A DNA stretch of 64,000 nt from Oegoconia quadripuncta (taxonomy: Eukaryota; Arthropoda; Insecta; Lepidoptera; Autostichidae), in contig OX438749.1 of the NCBI GenBank assembly GCA_949316235.1, positions 16,570,414-16,634,413 of the forward strand. Reading direction: 5' to 3'. Of the stretch, positions 11,191-24,610 are shown piece by piece (within the stretch, counting starts at the first letter, position 1; every line of letters starts with the position of its first letter). The translations under genes were made by a program, and so were the position numbers. Under the pieces are notes generated by a model. That model did not search any database. It had not been told where the DNA came from and saw only the letters and a program-made list of their open reading frames with translations.

Positions 11191-12879
11191 GTCAGATTTC
11201 CAGTTGGTGATGGTGGCCGTGCCAAGATGAACTATACTAGTATAATGTGATATTTTGAATGCCTAAAGTTTGAATCAAATATCTATTGGAACTGTTTCTG
11301 GATAGACTTTTGTTAAGAGTCTACACGTGCTTTGTTTATTATGGCATGTGTCATAAATCGCCAAATTTAGGTTATATTGAGTTTTTCTCCATTCCGTGTA
11401 TTGCAGCCGCAAAATTACTTTTAATTTATATTAAACCAGTAATATTGATTAAATTTGTAACTCAAATTGAAGCTTCAATACAAATATTGTCTATTATTAT
11501 CCTGCCTGATTGAGCGTGTTAAATTTTCTGCAAATTGGTACACATTGTGTACTGGATAAACTACGTCGTAACTGCGGTGGCGATATGGCAACAACGGTTT
11601 CGGGTATAGCCACTTCATCCAAATGTGCCCATTGTTGGCACGTATTAAAATGAACTGTCGTTGTGTCGTTATTCTTTTCCAAACAGTTCTCGGTTCATTT
11701 ACAAGCAGTTTGATTTGGACGGGCGATGAACTGTTAGCGTGGACTTAATCGTATAAAGAATGGATATGCTTCTCCAGATATTTATGCTTAAGGTACGTTA
11801 TTAAAGTAGAGAATATTGAAAAAATTTCTCTACTTTTTTATTAAATTTCTTAAATTTCTACTAAAATATTTCAATAAATATAACAATATTTCATATTCTT
11901 TAAACTGTGATGCGGTGCCTATATTCAGCAGAATATAAAGTATATATTGGAGGTCCTGTGGCTGGTATGATGACGATGATATAATTGTGCTGGATGTGAC
12001 TAGGTATCTAATCAAGTTCTACTTATAAGTACTCTCCTAATGGAAATCAATATAGTAGGTAATAAGTAGTTACCGAGATAACGAAGAAGCGGTTCTATAG
12101 GCAGACGAAGCGCAACAAAGGTTCGTATAATATTAACTTTATTTTCAAACTACATACAATACAATTTTAATTAACATATTAATTAACATTTCGTATATTC
12201 AATAAAATAATAGGCATCTACTGCCGAACTAGGTCTGGACCTGTATCTCGGCAGACAGAGTCGCTCCCTTCAAGAGAATACAAAGTTAAGAATGTATGTA
12301 ATGTATAATTCCATTGATACAAATAAAATATAAAATTATTTTTGCACTATTTGCAAGGCTATTTTCCTCATCTCTACGTTTAGCTTGGCAATTGCAAAAT
12401 TATATAAGCTCCATTAGCAATACATTTAGATTTTCGCGTTAGTTACTATAATATATTTCAGCTTCATTCATGTAAAGACATGTGTATAACGCCAAGGATT
12501 GTGTAATACAATATTAAACTTTTGTGTGGTACTACATAAATTATACGTTTTCGAAATTGCTCTAATATTGTCTGTCTGTAAATTAGGTAGTATAATTTAT
12601 AGTTCGTCGCTGTCTTGATCTAAGTTCGCTGTCTCACTATTGACTCGGAAACGTGTTTCGCCGTTATATTGTTTACAATTAGCTTATAGCTAGACTACTC
12701 ACGTTATTATCTAGTTAGATTTGTCTGCTCTTCTATTTTACAGCTTTTGTTTGCATTTTAAAGACAATCGTATCTTAGGACCAAATCTTATTAGGAAATT
12801 TACAACAATTCGCCCAATCAACAAGGATTATCCATTCTATGATGATTTTGTCACTCCCTAAGTCGATAAAACTATGCAC

Positions 12880-13470
12880 TATGATAAACACTGATACATC
12901 ATCAGTATATAGGTTACATACATTAAGTCACACTTATAGGGATAGACAGAGACCATAGACTCCTACTTGCTATGATCTTGACTCACCTCTTTTGCTTCAT
13001 TCGCTGTCGTAAGGTGTTCATACGTGCTCGTCGGTTTAGGGTACTCTTGATTTGGCCTTTCTTTAAGACGTCCTGGATTTGAATATGGTACGTAGTGGTA
13101 TGGGCCGTGCTCTTCCCTTACCAAATTCGCTTCTTTCGTTAGTCTTCGTTCATTCATTCTCTCCACATGTCCAAATCATCACCTTTTTCAATCTTTGTCA
13201 CTGCGTCTCCTTTCACACTGCATAACTCCCTAATTACATTATTTCTGATTCATTTTTCAAAGTTAACCCCACTCATACGTCTCGATGATCTTATTTCCAC
13301 TGCATTAATTTCACTTTTATTCTTCTTATGCCATGCCCGGCATTCACTCCGGTAAATCAGTGTTGGAAGTAGTACCCCGCCATGTGTTCATGGTTAAACG
13401 ATCTTTTTGGTTACGATGGATAAATAATTCAATAGTCGGTAAATTGATTTTTGGTCTATTTGTTAATTGT
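12880..13470 (-). mobile_element. Degenerate LINE reverse-transcriptase C-terminus and 3' UTR
   Basis: Minus-strand translation in shifting frames gives EIRSSRRMSGVN, RIRNNVIREL and MNERRLTKEANLV. This is the pattern of the C-terminal region of endonuclease/RT-type LINEs (RIRN..IRE, then H..RM.E.R..K). The 3' part (12895-13110) matches the insertion at 60799-61020. Stops and frameshifts show it is dead. Confidence 0.55.
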
Positions 13471-14764
13471 AATATAAATTCTACTTCATCATATTACGAA
13501 GTTTTACTGATGAGGAAATAAATGTATGCTTTTCTGGTATTTGTGTGTATGAATATAATTTGTATCTTTCAATATCTTGTAAATAACTTATTTGTTGCTA
13601 TTTAAGATTACACACTGAGGTTGATAGTCTTCCTAAAACTTTACCTCTTTATAATATTAGTGTAGATGAAGATGGTTTTTAAATGGCGTTCAAAAAGGAA
13701 GAGGAAGAACTATGTATTTTTTTTAATTGTCGTCAATTGTTAACCGATTTTGATAAATGTTTTTTTGTTTGACGGGTTTTATTACCAGGTTGGTTCCATC
13801 TAAATTTGGTTAAGATCTAATGATGCGCTCCAGAGATAATGACTTCAGTCGGTTTTGCCAATTTTTTGGCGGTTCAATTACACCTAACATTTTGTTTGTA
13901 ATAAAACAAATTGCTTTGAACTTGCATTATTCTACTGGGGATTATGAACTGTCTTGGATAAGAACAATGGGGAGTAACGTAATACGTGTTGGTTTCAATT
14001 TATTGTGGTGTCAGTTAGCGTTTGTCTGTTTTAATCTAACCGAACTTTATTGCGCAATTTTATCAAAAGCTTGCTTCTAAGATTATGGTTACTGTATTTA
14101 TTGTCATCATCGCTGTCTATAGCTGCTGCTGATTTCATTTCATTTTATTTAAGTTTATTTCATTTTAGTCCATTTTATTCCATTTTATTTCATTTTATTT
14201 TATTCGATACACACAGTATAACATATGACACTTACGATAGCTTACACAGTTGTTTTGTTCTTATATGAATACCTATATTACAGGAGTACACAACATTAAT
14301 AAGAAAGCTACACTAGTTACTTAAAGTAGTTCTTATATTATTTGAAAGTACTTAATTATAAATAGTGTATTAATTGTAATATTAGTATGGTCAGAATGAT
14401 AGTAAACTAGATATTGAAGATTTTGAAGCTGCTCACTGTTCACGAAACACAATGCCTCGATATCTCGTTTAGGGATAAACTCGCCTTATTTATTAATATC
14501 TAAGTATCATTGTAATTGTTTCTTTTTGTGTATGCGATAATAATAATAATGCCTTACATATTGAAAATTTAGAAAACATCCGACAATATTTATTGAACAA
14601 AGGATTATTATCGTCCAGGTAGACTAGACCAAAAAATAGTGTTAAAAGCGAAATATCTTCATTTCTATCAAACATAGCTAAGAAAGGATCTCCCGGGTGT
14701 AATCTTAAAAAAAAATAGAAAACTCTAGAAAGATTTTGAAATCATCAAATAGTCTTTTAACTTC

Positions 14765-14885
14765 TTTATTCTTTATTGCACCAAAATATTACAATAACAG
14801 AGCACAAACAATAGGTCACGTACAAAGGTGGACTTATCTCTTTAAGAGATCTCTTCCAGCCAACCTTTAATAACTTCCTTACTTA
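14765..14885 (-). mobile_element. LINE 3' UTR fragment
   Basis: CTTTATTGCACCAAAATATT, then AGGTGGACTTATCTCTTTAA and CTTCCAGCCAACC. This is the usual lepidopteran CR1/Jockey-type 3' UTR read on the minus strand. Weaker relatives lie at 33292-33425, 33892-34010 and 34325-34465. Confidence 0.5.
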
Positions 14886-15724
14886 ATACACTTTTAACTT
14901 CCTATAATTTTAAACCTGTGTGTAAGTGATAGAATAAAAAAAAATCTAACAAATCGGTAGCTTGCTTTAGTTATAATATACATATTTAGTAATAAAACAT
15001 AGACTATATGATTAAAATTACCACTGTGAATTGCATTGCGTTGGAGAATATACTTAAAACCTCTGTAACTATTTAAAAAAAAATCGAGCAATAACTTTTT
15101 ACAATTATGAAAAATTTCATCGAAGGCAAATATTCAATAAACAATTTTTAGAAAATATAAAGCAGCTATTGATTAATTTTTTAGAAAATAGTTTTAGAAG
15201 ATCTTAGCATCTTCTACAGCGCAATGAAGTGCATAGTGGTAACTTTAATTTAATATTGTAGGTTTTATTTGATCCGGTAGAAAATATTTTTTTAAATATC
15301 ACTGATAGGTACCCTGTCTATTTACAAAAAATCAGGACATTTAAGATTATAGGAAGTAACACCCCTAAATATGCATATCTTGACTGGACTAAAAATACAT
15401 TAAAAACTGTTGATCACAAATTTAGATTATAATTAATTCATATTTTTACTTAATTAATGCGTCGGGCATAGGAAAAAAATTGAGTCTAGTGCATCTCCTC
15501 GAGGCGGTATACTGCCCAATAGGCAAGCAAGGTTCTCAGTAGCGAGACTCATTCTCTGTCACAGAAACCTCTATGAGACGCGCCGACAGGTTTTGGACAA
15601 GACGCTTTGCCTCAGGTTCCCAGGGTCCCAAAAGCTGTTTAAACGCTAAATATTTTTGAAACGGCGTAACCAATTTTTATTAAACAAGGCTATGTATCCC
15701 ATCGTTTAGTCGTTCATATAAAAA

Positions 15725-15835
15725 AAACCGTATTCAAATCTGACCACGCATTACTGAGATACGTCCGGACAAAGACTGAACACACACAAGGCCGTCAAAT
15801 ACATAGCACCCGTCGTTGTTCGTCGGAGGTTTAAA
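15725..15835 (-). repeat. Short-repeat family E copy
   Basis: TCTGACCACGCATTACTGAG, CGGACAAAGACTGAACACAC and ATAGCACCCGTCGTTGTTCG. Further copies at 29618-29722 (-), 33750-33850 (+) and 45855-45965 (+). Confidence 0.55.
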
Positions 15836-15867
15836 ATAGATAATTGCTTACTTACATAGATACATAC

Positions 15868-16228
15868 AGGTCGGTGTCTCAGTGGAGGAGACAGTCTCCC
15901 AATTTGAGAAGGTTCGATCCCCAGGCGGGCCATGTACCAATGAGTTTTTTAAATTAAATTTACTTAATGAATGCTGTTGATCCTATGTAAATAAGTAAAT
16001 AAATAAATAAAGTAAATAAAATTACTTATGTGCATTTATCCGACTGCTCTTAAACAGTAAAGGAAAACATCGTGAGGAAACCTACATGCATAAGAAGTTT
16101 AAAAAAAAATCGCAGGCATGTGAAGTCCTCAATCCGCACTGGGCCAGCGGGGCGGACTATGGCCCATAGTCCCTCAATATGAGGGAAGCTCAATATCCCT
16201 GCAGTGGGATGTTTACGGGCTGATGATA
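15868..16228 (+). mobile_element. SINE B copy with about 55 bp internal insertion
   Basis: Head AGGTCGGTGTCTCAGTGGAG, B box GGTTCGATCCC, body CGTGAGGAAACCTACATGC, tail CCCTGCAGTGGGATGTTTAC GGGCTGATGATA. An AAATAAATAAATAAAG-rich insert lies near 15960-16020. Confidence 0.75.
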
Positions 16229-16455
16229 TAGATATTTTACGAAAAGTGTGTGGAACGGACTTCCGGCAGCGGTGTTCCCGAACGAGTACGACATTGGAAC
16301 CTTCAAGAAACGAGCCGACACCTTCCTCAAAGGCCGGCAACGCATCTGTGACACTTTTGGTGTTGCGGGTGTCCATGGGCGGCGGTGATTACTTTCCATC
16401 AGGTGACCCGCATGCTCGTTTGCCGCTCTCTCATATAAAAAAAAAAAAAAAAAGA
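16229..16455 (+). mobile_element. LINE ORF2 C-terminus, 3' UTR and poly(A)
   Basis: An open frame from about 16241 reads [40 protein letters not shown] and GVHGRR, with its stop at 16386. The 3' UTR CATCAGGTGACCCGCATGCT is followed by an A15-16 tail at 16438-16455. It directly abuts the SINE B copy at 15868-16228. Confidence 0.75.
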
Positions 16456-17239
16456 AGAGATATTTTACGGTATACGGTATATATTTTACATTGCGAGTTT
16501 CTGCCAAAAAGAAATCAGGGTCTGTAAAGTAACTGGACACCAAATTTAAATTAATTCTTGGAAAATTCATATATGTATATATTATTTGTGTGTACAAAAC
16601 TAAACAAGATTAAATACTAATATCAAAATTCCTTCCCATGTATAAATCACCTCGCAATATTACAAAAATATAAAGTAAGCTCCATGTCAGTTCTAGCAGA
16701 TAGTAGTTCCGTGTATCTAAATAGTGCTACTTTTGTGTTCTACGCCCGGTCATGCATGACTGGCGCTAACGCCAGCGAGATGTGAGCGCGCGCTCTGTGG
16801 GCTGTTCATACTTACCAGAGCTCTATATATGTTGGTTAATAGTGCTTAATGAGTTTTGTTTTCTTACCCACGATTTTCTATTCCTAACTAAATTGTTTAT
16901 TATAATACGCTCGCAATAGTAACTAACAAATATTTTATGTAAATTTTCTCATGTAAGTGAATTGTAATTATTCTTTTGAGAAATAAAATTTCTTTACTCA
17001 CAAAATTTGCGCTATCCACTTTTATGTATCCAGCTCCATTGTAAATATTTATCTTTAATCTTACAAAAGGAAGAAAATCCCCAGCAGGTAGTAGCAGCAA
17101 AGCGGTGTTTACAATGATGTGACGTCATTCGTCCCTGATTGGTAGTTTTGATGACGTATGATGATTCCATTATAGAGATTTGTTTTAATAGATATTTTAA
17201 TATTTGACCATTATTACAATTATGTAATTTTATTCGTCT

Positions 17240-17474
17240 TTTTTTCTTCTTTTTTATGCACGTACTTGACCTCAATCACACCTGATGTTAAGTGAAGATG
17301 AGGTCGAAAGTGAAAGCGTACTGACCCGGAAACCCCAACACATTTGGGGGACTGGCTATCTTATCTCTGACAACCGGAACACAATAATGCTATTAACATA
17401 TACCCCGCTGGGGATTGAACCCGCGACCTCCGAATCGTAAGCCCAATGTTGTTTACATTGAGCCACGGAGGTGG
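17240..17474 (-). mobile_element. SINE C copy with internal deletion
   Basis: Minus strand. tRNA-like head CACCTCCGTGGCTCAATGTA with B box GGTTCAATCCCC (17409-17420 region). Tail TAAGTGAAGATGAGGTCGAA on the + strand at 17289, and a T/C run at the left edge. Compared with 55097-55418 it lacks about 75 bp after TGCTATTAACAT. Confidence 0.75.
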
Positions 17475-17487
17475 TTCTTCGTTGATC

Positions 17488-18712
17488 AGCGTCGGTGGCT
17501 GTGGTTAACAGATGCGGTCTCCCAATTAAGGAGGTCCGGGTTCGATTCCCAGGCAAACCAATGTACAATGAGTTTTTAAATTTAATTTTACTTATGTGCA
17601 TTTATACGACTGCTCTTAAACGGTAAAGGAAATATATGCCTGAGAAATAAAAATTCAAAGGCATGTGAAGTCCCCAACTCGCATTGGGCCAGTGTGCATG
17701 CATAAAATTTTCACTACCTAATGTCAAACAGGTAGCTAGTACTATTTTAATAAAAAACGAGGAGTTGGAGCTTGTGGACACTACTCTATTTCTAGGCATT
17801 ATGTTAGATAAAGGACTACAATGGGGTCCACATATCGAAAGGTTGTCGAAACGTCTCAGTTCTGCAGTGTTCGCTATTAAAAAAACCGCTATTTAACCGA
17901 CGTGGACACCGCGAGGCTGGTATACTTCAGCTATTTCCATAGCATAATGGCTTATGGCATTCTGTTATGGGGAAATGCCGCGGACATAAATTGTATTTTT
18001 GTTCTGCAGAAGCGAGCGGTTCGTGCGATCTATAAGTTAGGCTCCCGAGTATATCTCTGAGGAATAAATTTCAAGAAATCAATATTTATTAACTTTGGCA
18101 TCGCAATATATTTACGAAAACTTAATGTACGTAAGAAAAAATCTGTATTTGTTTAGGAAAAATTGTGAAATACACAATGTTAATACAAGATATAAAAATA
18201 AACTTGCTGTCCATAGCAGTCGCTTACACAAAGTCACTAAGTCATTCAAGGGACAATGTATACGCTTTTACAATAAGGTTCCGGTAGACATTCAAAATTT
18301 GCCTTTAAATAAATTTAAAACAACCATTAAACGGAAACTATGTGCCAAATGCTATTATAACATTTCTGACTATCTGGATGATAAGAATGCGTGGACATGA
18401 ACCGCTCGGCATTATCCAGTATATTTTATTCTTATTTTTCTTTGTCGAATCATAAATTTTACAATTAGGTATCTCAAATTGTATTTGTATTGACTTATTT
18501 AAAAAGAGCAACCCTGGAGTTTCTTGCTCGTTCTTCTCTGGGGAGACTGCCTAGTGAATGAGCGATAAATGTTATTCTTATAACTTACGAAATAAAAACA
18601 TTTTTGATTTTGATTTTGATTTTGTGGTGGACTATGGCCCATACTCCCTCATATACGGGGGAAGGCCTATATCCCTGCAGTGGGATGTTTACGGGCTGAT
18701 GATGATGATTCG
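17488..18712 (+). mobile_element. SINE B copy split by a LINE insertion
   Basis: Head GCGTCGGTGGCTGTGGTTAA with B box GGTTCGATTCC at 17538. The body continues to CATTGGGCCAGTGTG near 17697 and resumes at 18620 with GTGGTGGACTATGGCCCATA, ending ACGGGCTGATGATGATGATT. The intervening LINE occupies about 17698-18619. Confidence 0.8.
17698..18619 (+). mobile_element. 5'-truncated LINE with (TTTTGA)n tail inserted in SINE B
   Basis: The RT thumb and C-terminus are in three frames: FLGIMLDKGLQWGPHIERLS, then (shift near 17893) DVDTARLVYFSYFHSIMAYG and ILLWGNAAD, then NTRYKNKLAVHSSRL and GQCIRFYNKVPVDIQNL at 18095-18400. The 3' UTR ends ATTTTGATTTTGATTTTGAT. A minus-strand 3' end of the same lineage is at 60124-60325. 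Confidence 0.75.
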
Positions 18713-18736
18713 TCTTTGTTATATATTTTGATTTCT

Positions 18737-18872
18737 AGTATGTATACGCCAGTCGCGTATCAACATCCGGCGGTAGCGGACGTTTTAAAAAAAATTAACT
18801 ACGTATGCCAATACCTTCTATTTCACTTACCTAATATGCCCTATTTAAAAAAAAAAACTCATCCGGTATAGT
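18737..18872 (-). repeat. Short-repeat family D copy
   Basis: CGCCAGTCGCGTATCAACAT, TATGCCAATACCTTCTATTT, CACTTACCTAATATGCCCTA and ACTCATCCGG. Starts just after the split SINE B. Confidence 0.55.
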
Positions 18873-21817
18873 GATTTAAATACATTTATAATTTTTTTGG
18901 TGATTACCCTAATATGGAAGTTTATAATATATCTATCAGAGAAACAACAGTTTGTAGGGATGACTCATAATCGCGATTAGTAACTTGGGTTAGTTCGAAT
19001 AATTTAATTTAATGGTTTCATTTAAATAGTTAATGAAAAGTAAAAAAAAATTACTATTACATTTAATTCAGAAACAATGAATAATGAAATAATAATAACT
19101 ACCATAATTTACCATAAAATACCATAGACGTGAAAAAATACAATAGACTTTTTTATTATTGATTTGTGTACAGTTCCTTTTTTTTAATGCAGTACGGGTT
19201 CGTACTTGACCTCAATCACACCTAATGTGTTTCAATGGTTTTGTCTCATTGAGTAATAAAGATCCTACACTACACCTAGACAATTGTGTGTACGTCCTTT
19301 CATATAAAGTATCTCATTCATATCATAAGAGGTTAGCTCCACTACTACCTCGCGGTATGTGCCAAGTAGGTCGCTATTGTAATGCAAAATTTTGACAAAT
19401 GGTGCAACTTTCAGTGTACTTGTGTTACTCGTACTAACTTTGTTTTGTGTAGCGTTTCCGGATGATTAATTCAAAATTATGTGCAGTAGATCTAAGATGG
19501 CGCTGGTGTTAATTCATTGTTGTCAGTATACCTACGAAATGTCACGAATACTCATACATACCGACCGCTCTCAAAGCCGTTTGATGCATCCAGAATATGG
19601 TGCATTTCTCTTTCACATTTATAAAAAGTGAAATTACGTAGAATAGCGAAACTTGACACGACACAAATGACATCCTCTATTCACAGAGGTTAGTTTCTAC
19701 AGTGAGTATTTTTAATATTTTTAATTTTGCCAAATAGAAATTCATATTCTTCTACTTAGCGAGTCGACGGCAAAAATATCAAATTATTATAGACGGATAT
19801 CTGCCCCACATTCTAATTCGATTTAGGTAGACATAAAAATTTAAATCTTTATTTAAAAATAAATCTTGAATACTTAAAGGCAAATACTAATTATATTGCC
19901 AACTTCTTGGTTATGTCCTGTTTCCTTGCTGTACTATGTGCACTCACTCGCCTTTTGTCTCCCGAATGTAACCTATAACCACCGTACGCGCTGTAGTGAA
20001 AAGTGACTGTTACCTTTATTTGAGACCTTCACGTTCTATCTGTGGCTTCTGAGATTGCATGTGGGTTGATTGAACATTCACTATGTGAATAGTTAATCGA
20101 GTATCATTACCACTCTTACTAGTACTTTGTCCAAACTTATTTCTAAACAGAATCCATAAACTTTAATGTGAATACATATTAAACAAACCGAGTCGAATAT
20201 CGCCAATAACTCATTCATATATAGCAACAATTTAGAAAATTATATTATTAGATCCATCAAAATTGTAGTTATTATAGGCATCTTGGAAGCTGGATAAAAC
20301 TTTTGGTTTAAATAACGACAGGAATGTGTTCCCTTATCATTATTTCTTTTTAGTGTCGTTTATTGTGTTTGTGGTATTTATAATCGTTGTATAGTTGATC
20401 TTTTTGCTGATGGTGTTATTTCTCTAATCCAATAACAACAACAAAAACTACATTCGAATGTTTTACAAAATAGTTGGCTATTTCTGTAGTTTATTTTACT
20501 AGCGAAGGATATTGACCACATACAACACCAGATTTTCGAATCATGATCGAATGTTTACCGACATCTTACCATAGCCATAGTCGTTTCTCTTTTCGGGTCG
20601 GCTTCGGCTTTTATGACTCATTTTCTGATATGTTTTGGCAATAAGGCAGTTTTATGGGCAGCTGCCGATGTGATGTTGTGTACCCTTCTAATACTTAAAT
20701 AACGTCGCCAGCCTTACGTTTTGTGACGTGTATTTGTAGGATTTCCTGGATATTAGCCGTCTGAATAGGTGGAAATAAAACGGCAGTTTGCAAAGGAAAT
20801 AATTGCTCTTTTTCCTTCTTTGTACGAAATGTTATTTATTTGTTCGTCCGTAATAATGTGCTTTATATGGTCTCGGTCGAATCCCATAGTCCTCCTTCGA
20901 CTTTACCTTGGAGGGGAATTTGACAAATTTAAAAAGTGATGTATTAAAACATTGTTTTATGAAAATGTAATTTATATAAGTACGCACATCGAGCAAAAAA
21001 ATGGATTTTTAATATTTGATTAAAAAGCTTCAGTAGGTTATAGTTATGACTATTACAGTAGAAAGTCCTTTGCCACTGCAATTGACGCTGATATATTGTG
21101 ATTACTACTAACCGAACAATAATTCGCGCTTCAAGAATATTCAATTTTCTGATCCACTTTTTTATCTCATTCAGAGTGCAGGCGGTGGTTACCCCGGGGA
21201 TATTGCGTGTATGCATCAGCGGGCCACATTCACACAAGCGTTTCCTCTGCAAGAAGGCAGAATCTGTATATTTCTGTGTCATGAGGGGGTATTGAGCGTA
21301 TGCTTGCTCAGACAGTGAATGCCCTTTCAAGTATGCGTAAATTGTACCTTCTGAGTGCCAGCGCTTCTGCAGCAGTCTTCTTTTAGCTTTGATTAGCTTA
21401 AAATATGTCAGACCGAAGGAGATCGTCCAGTGTTCAAAAGATGATTGGGAAATCAGTTATTTAGGTTTTAGATTTAGATACAAACGTTTTTTGTTTTAAC
21501 ATATTTCTTGTATGTTAATAATGGTTAAAGTGACATAACGAGAAATCAAAAGTAGGAGTTATTTTACGGAAATAATAATAAATCAAAATCAAATCAAATC
21601 AAATATATATTTATTAATTCTTATGGTACATTAAAACATAAAATCTACATAATAATACTTAATTTCAACTGTAACACTAGTGCCTGAACTAGGAAAATCC
21701 TGTGTTTCAGGCGAAGCTAGGGCTTCTATGACTTAAAATAATATAATATAATCATATAGATATAAGCTAAAAATCTATAAATAAAGTAGATATACAGAAT
21801 AAATCTATGCTTAAAGA

Positions 21818-24610
21818 TTACTTCAAGACAGTCAATAACTTCTCTGTATCCTCGTAGGTCAAATTTTGAAGAAAATCTTGTAGTAATTTCTTATTATGAC
21901 TGTAGGTAAGGTGGTACATGGCAATTTTTGCATTTAATCTATTATAAAGAAGTGGTCCTAGGAACACGTAAAATCTAGATGAAAATGCATGTTTTGTTCC
22001 TGCATTGTTAGGGCAAACTATATCGTTTCGTCTTTTGTTAGTAATTTCAGTGCTATATGGAAGACTTCTGTGCTTTTTAAGTACGATATTTGTTATAAAT
22101 AATTGTCGGATTGTTAATACTTTACAAGATTTATAAAGAAGATCAGTGGGGTAGAGAAATGAACGAAAAGTAGAGACCTTTAGAATCGCTCTTTGCGCTC
22201 TCTCTAGCGTCAGTAATATTGTTTTAGCTGCTCCGCCCCAAGACGTAATGCAGTAAGTCAATAATGATTGACATAAAGCAAAGTATACCTGCCTAATTAT
22301 TTTTGAATCTGCGATTGTGCGTAATTTTTTAAAAACAAAAATTAGTTTCCGGATTCTGCCAGTTAGAGTCTCTATGTGTTGCTTGAATGAGAGAGTTTCG
22401 TCGACTACAATACCCAAATATTTTATCTGGCTCTTGATGGCGATGACTGGGCACTTGCACATTACATTTGTTAAGTTTTCACATTGATGTGCATACAATT
22501 TCATGTTAGAAGGGGCAGACTTACGCATGGAAAACTTGATGTAATTCGTCTTATCCGCATTCAATGTTAAAAGATGTCGTTGTAGCCATTTATTTACAAC
22601 ATTAAAGCCTAATTGTGCATATTTGTAGACTTCTTGTTCTGAATTAGCAGAAAATAGTAGGGCAGTGTCGTCGGCGTATGATACAATTTTGCCATGAGTT
22701 AATTTTAAATTACACAAGTCATTTATGTAAATCAAGAACAAGGTAGGGCCTAAAATACTTCCTTGGGGAATTCCAAAATTGGTATTTTTTTGGTCAGAGC
22801 TAAGAACATTGCCTATTTTTACGCATTGGGTACGCCCGTCTAGATAGTCTGCGAATAATTTAAGCTGGGTGCCTCTAATACCTTCGGTTTCAAGCTTGTG
22901 CAATAGTATGGGAATGGAAACGGTATCAAAAGCCTTAGCAAGGTCAAGGAATATTCCTATTGTCTGATTCCCACTGTCTATTTCCTGCACCAAATGGTCA
23001 GTTAGTTCGTGCACGGCATCAGCCGTTGATAGTTTTGGTCTAAACCCGAATTGCATTTTCGACAGAATCGATTGTTTTTCTAGATACTTGATAAGTCTGT
23101 TGTTTATAATTTTTTCTAATATTTTGGATATCGAGGGGAGTATCGAAATAGGTCTATAGTTCTTTACTTGGTCCTTATTACCAGATTTATAAATCGGAAC
23201 AACTACTGCTTTTTTCAGACATTTAGGAAAGACTCCTTCAGACATGCATTTTTGGAAAATAACACAAACGATTTTTGAGAACAGCTAATAGTTAATGGCT
23301 TGTTTGTGGGGGATGTGCGCAAATTAATTTGTTGTTTTTCCTATGTTTACAAAGTAATTGTTTGCGTTTTTTGCAGCTGTCAGCTGGGATGAGTGTGCTT
23401 GTAGTAACCCTGAAGATGATTCATGCAATTTGGTCGTATATGTTGCCGTTTTAATATATTTCCAAATCTTTTTACTGTTTGTTCCAGCCTTTTCTAATTC
23501 ATTTTTATCGTAATCGATTTTGACTTTCTTAAGGAGGTCATTGCAAAAGTTGCGATATCTTTTATATGATAGCTGTAGCATTGAGTTTTCCGGGTTAGAT
23601 TTAGCCCTCATATGTAGTTTATCTCTATGTCTCATACAGCGGATTAGCCCTGGCGTGATCCAGGGTTTGATGTTATAATTTTTATTATTTATAGAGACGC
23701 TACTAGTATTTGTCACAATTGCATGCTGAATACTTTTTACTAAGTACAACATACTTCTATCCGCGTCAGCAGAATTGTAGACTGGGTCATAGTCGATGTT
23801 ACATAAGTCTTTTTCAAGTGAGTTCATATTAGTTTTAGTAATTGTATGAGTGCGACAAACCTTAGGTAATTTACAGTTTAAGGTTAGTAGGACAGCCTGA
23901 TGATCGGTTATTGTCGAGTTAGTAACTAGTGCAAGTGATGGTAAATTGGTTTTAAGAATTATATGGTCCAAGCACGAGCCGCTTTGATGCGTGGGAAGCG
24001 TGTGCGCGGGGATTAAGCCGTGAAAGGAGCATAGGTTGAGGTACTCATGAGCAGCGGGATCGCAACTGCCTGGGAGAATGTTTATGTTTATATCCCCTAT
24101 TAATATAATATTTTTAAAAGATGACAAGTTTTGCAGTGTGTTGTTCAGTGAGTGGATAAAGTTATTTAAATTTTTAAAAGAAGGGGGTCTGTATACCGCT
24201 AATATTGCAGTATCTGAGCCTATTTTGATTTGCAGTCGATTGCAGTCTTGTATATTTGGTTCATTGACGGCAATATTCATTACCAGATTATTTCTCACAT
24301 ATATTACCACCCCGTCATTTTGACTGTAATTTAACTTGCTGCTGTATAGACTATATCCTGGTAGTATTGGTAAGGCAGTAACCTTAGTCAGCCAACACTC
24401 GGTTAAAACTATAATGTCACAGTTTACATCTAGTCTTTGTTGGAGAGTTGCAAAATTGTCAAAATTCTTTAAAATACTACGTATATTTTGGGTTATTACT
24501 GTTAGTGGATTATTAAAGCAGGAAAGATATTGTTTGCAGTTTTCTAACTCGCACGCTTTTGACTCGGATACAGAGAAATTGTCTAAGTCACGAATTAAAT
24601 TATCTACCAT
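21818..24610 (-). pseudogene. LINE ORF2: endonuclease/reverse transcriptase, broken by stops and a probable deletion
   Basis: The EN part is 24610-23324 (428 codons). It is an APE-like endonuclease with QN at 41-42, E71 in LTECW, YRPPS near 140, GDIN at 172-175, LDH at 214-216 and TDH at 235-237. A TAA at 23326-23324 and a TAG at 23287-23285 lie in the same frame. The frame then resumes and the RT part, counted from Met at 23245, has FLDLAKAFD at 99-107, GIPQGSILGP at 158-167 and SYADD at 189-193, ending at 21818. Only about 25 codons separate YFVNIGKTTN from the RT start at KCMSEGVFPK. Related proteins have a spacer of roughly 90 residues there, so a deletion is inferred. No RNase H domain is visible. 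Confidence 0.85.

Noticed and set aside
16190..16597. 135-codon minus-strand open frame
   Set aside because: Antisense to a LINE ORF2 C-terminus and its poly(A); only low-complexity and shadow sequence.
20944..21330. 128-codon minus-strand open frame
   Set aside because: No motif, no splice context and no codon bias; treated as chance.
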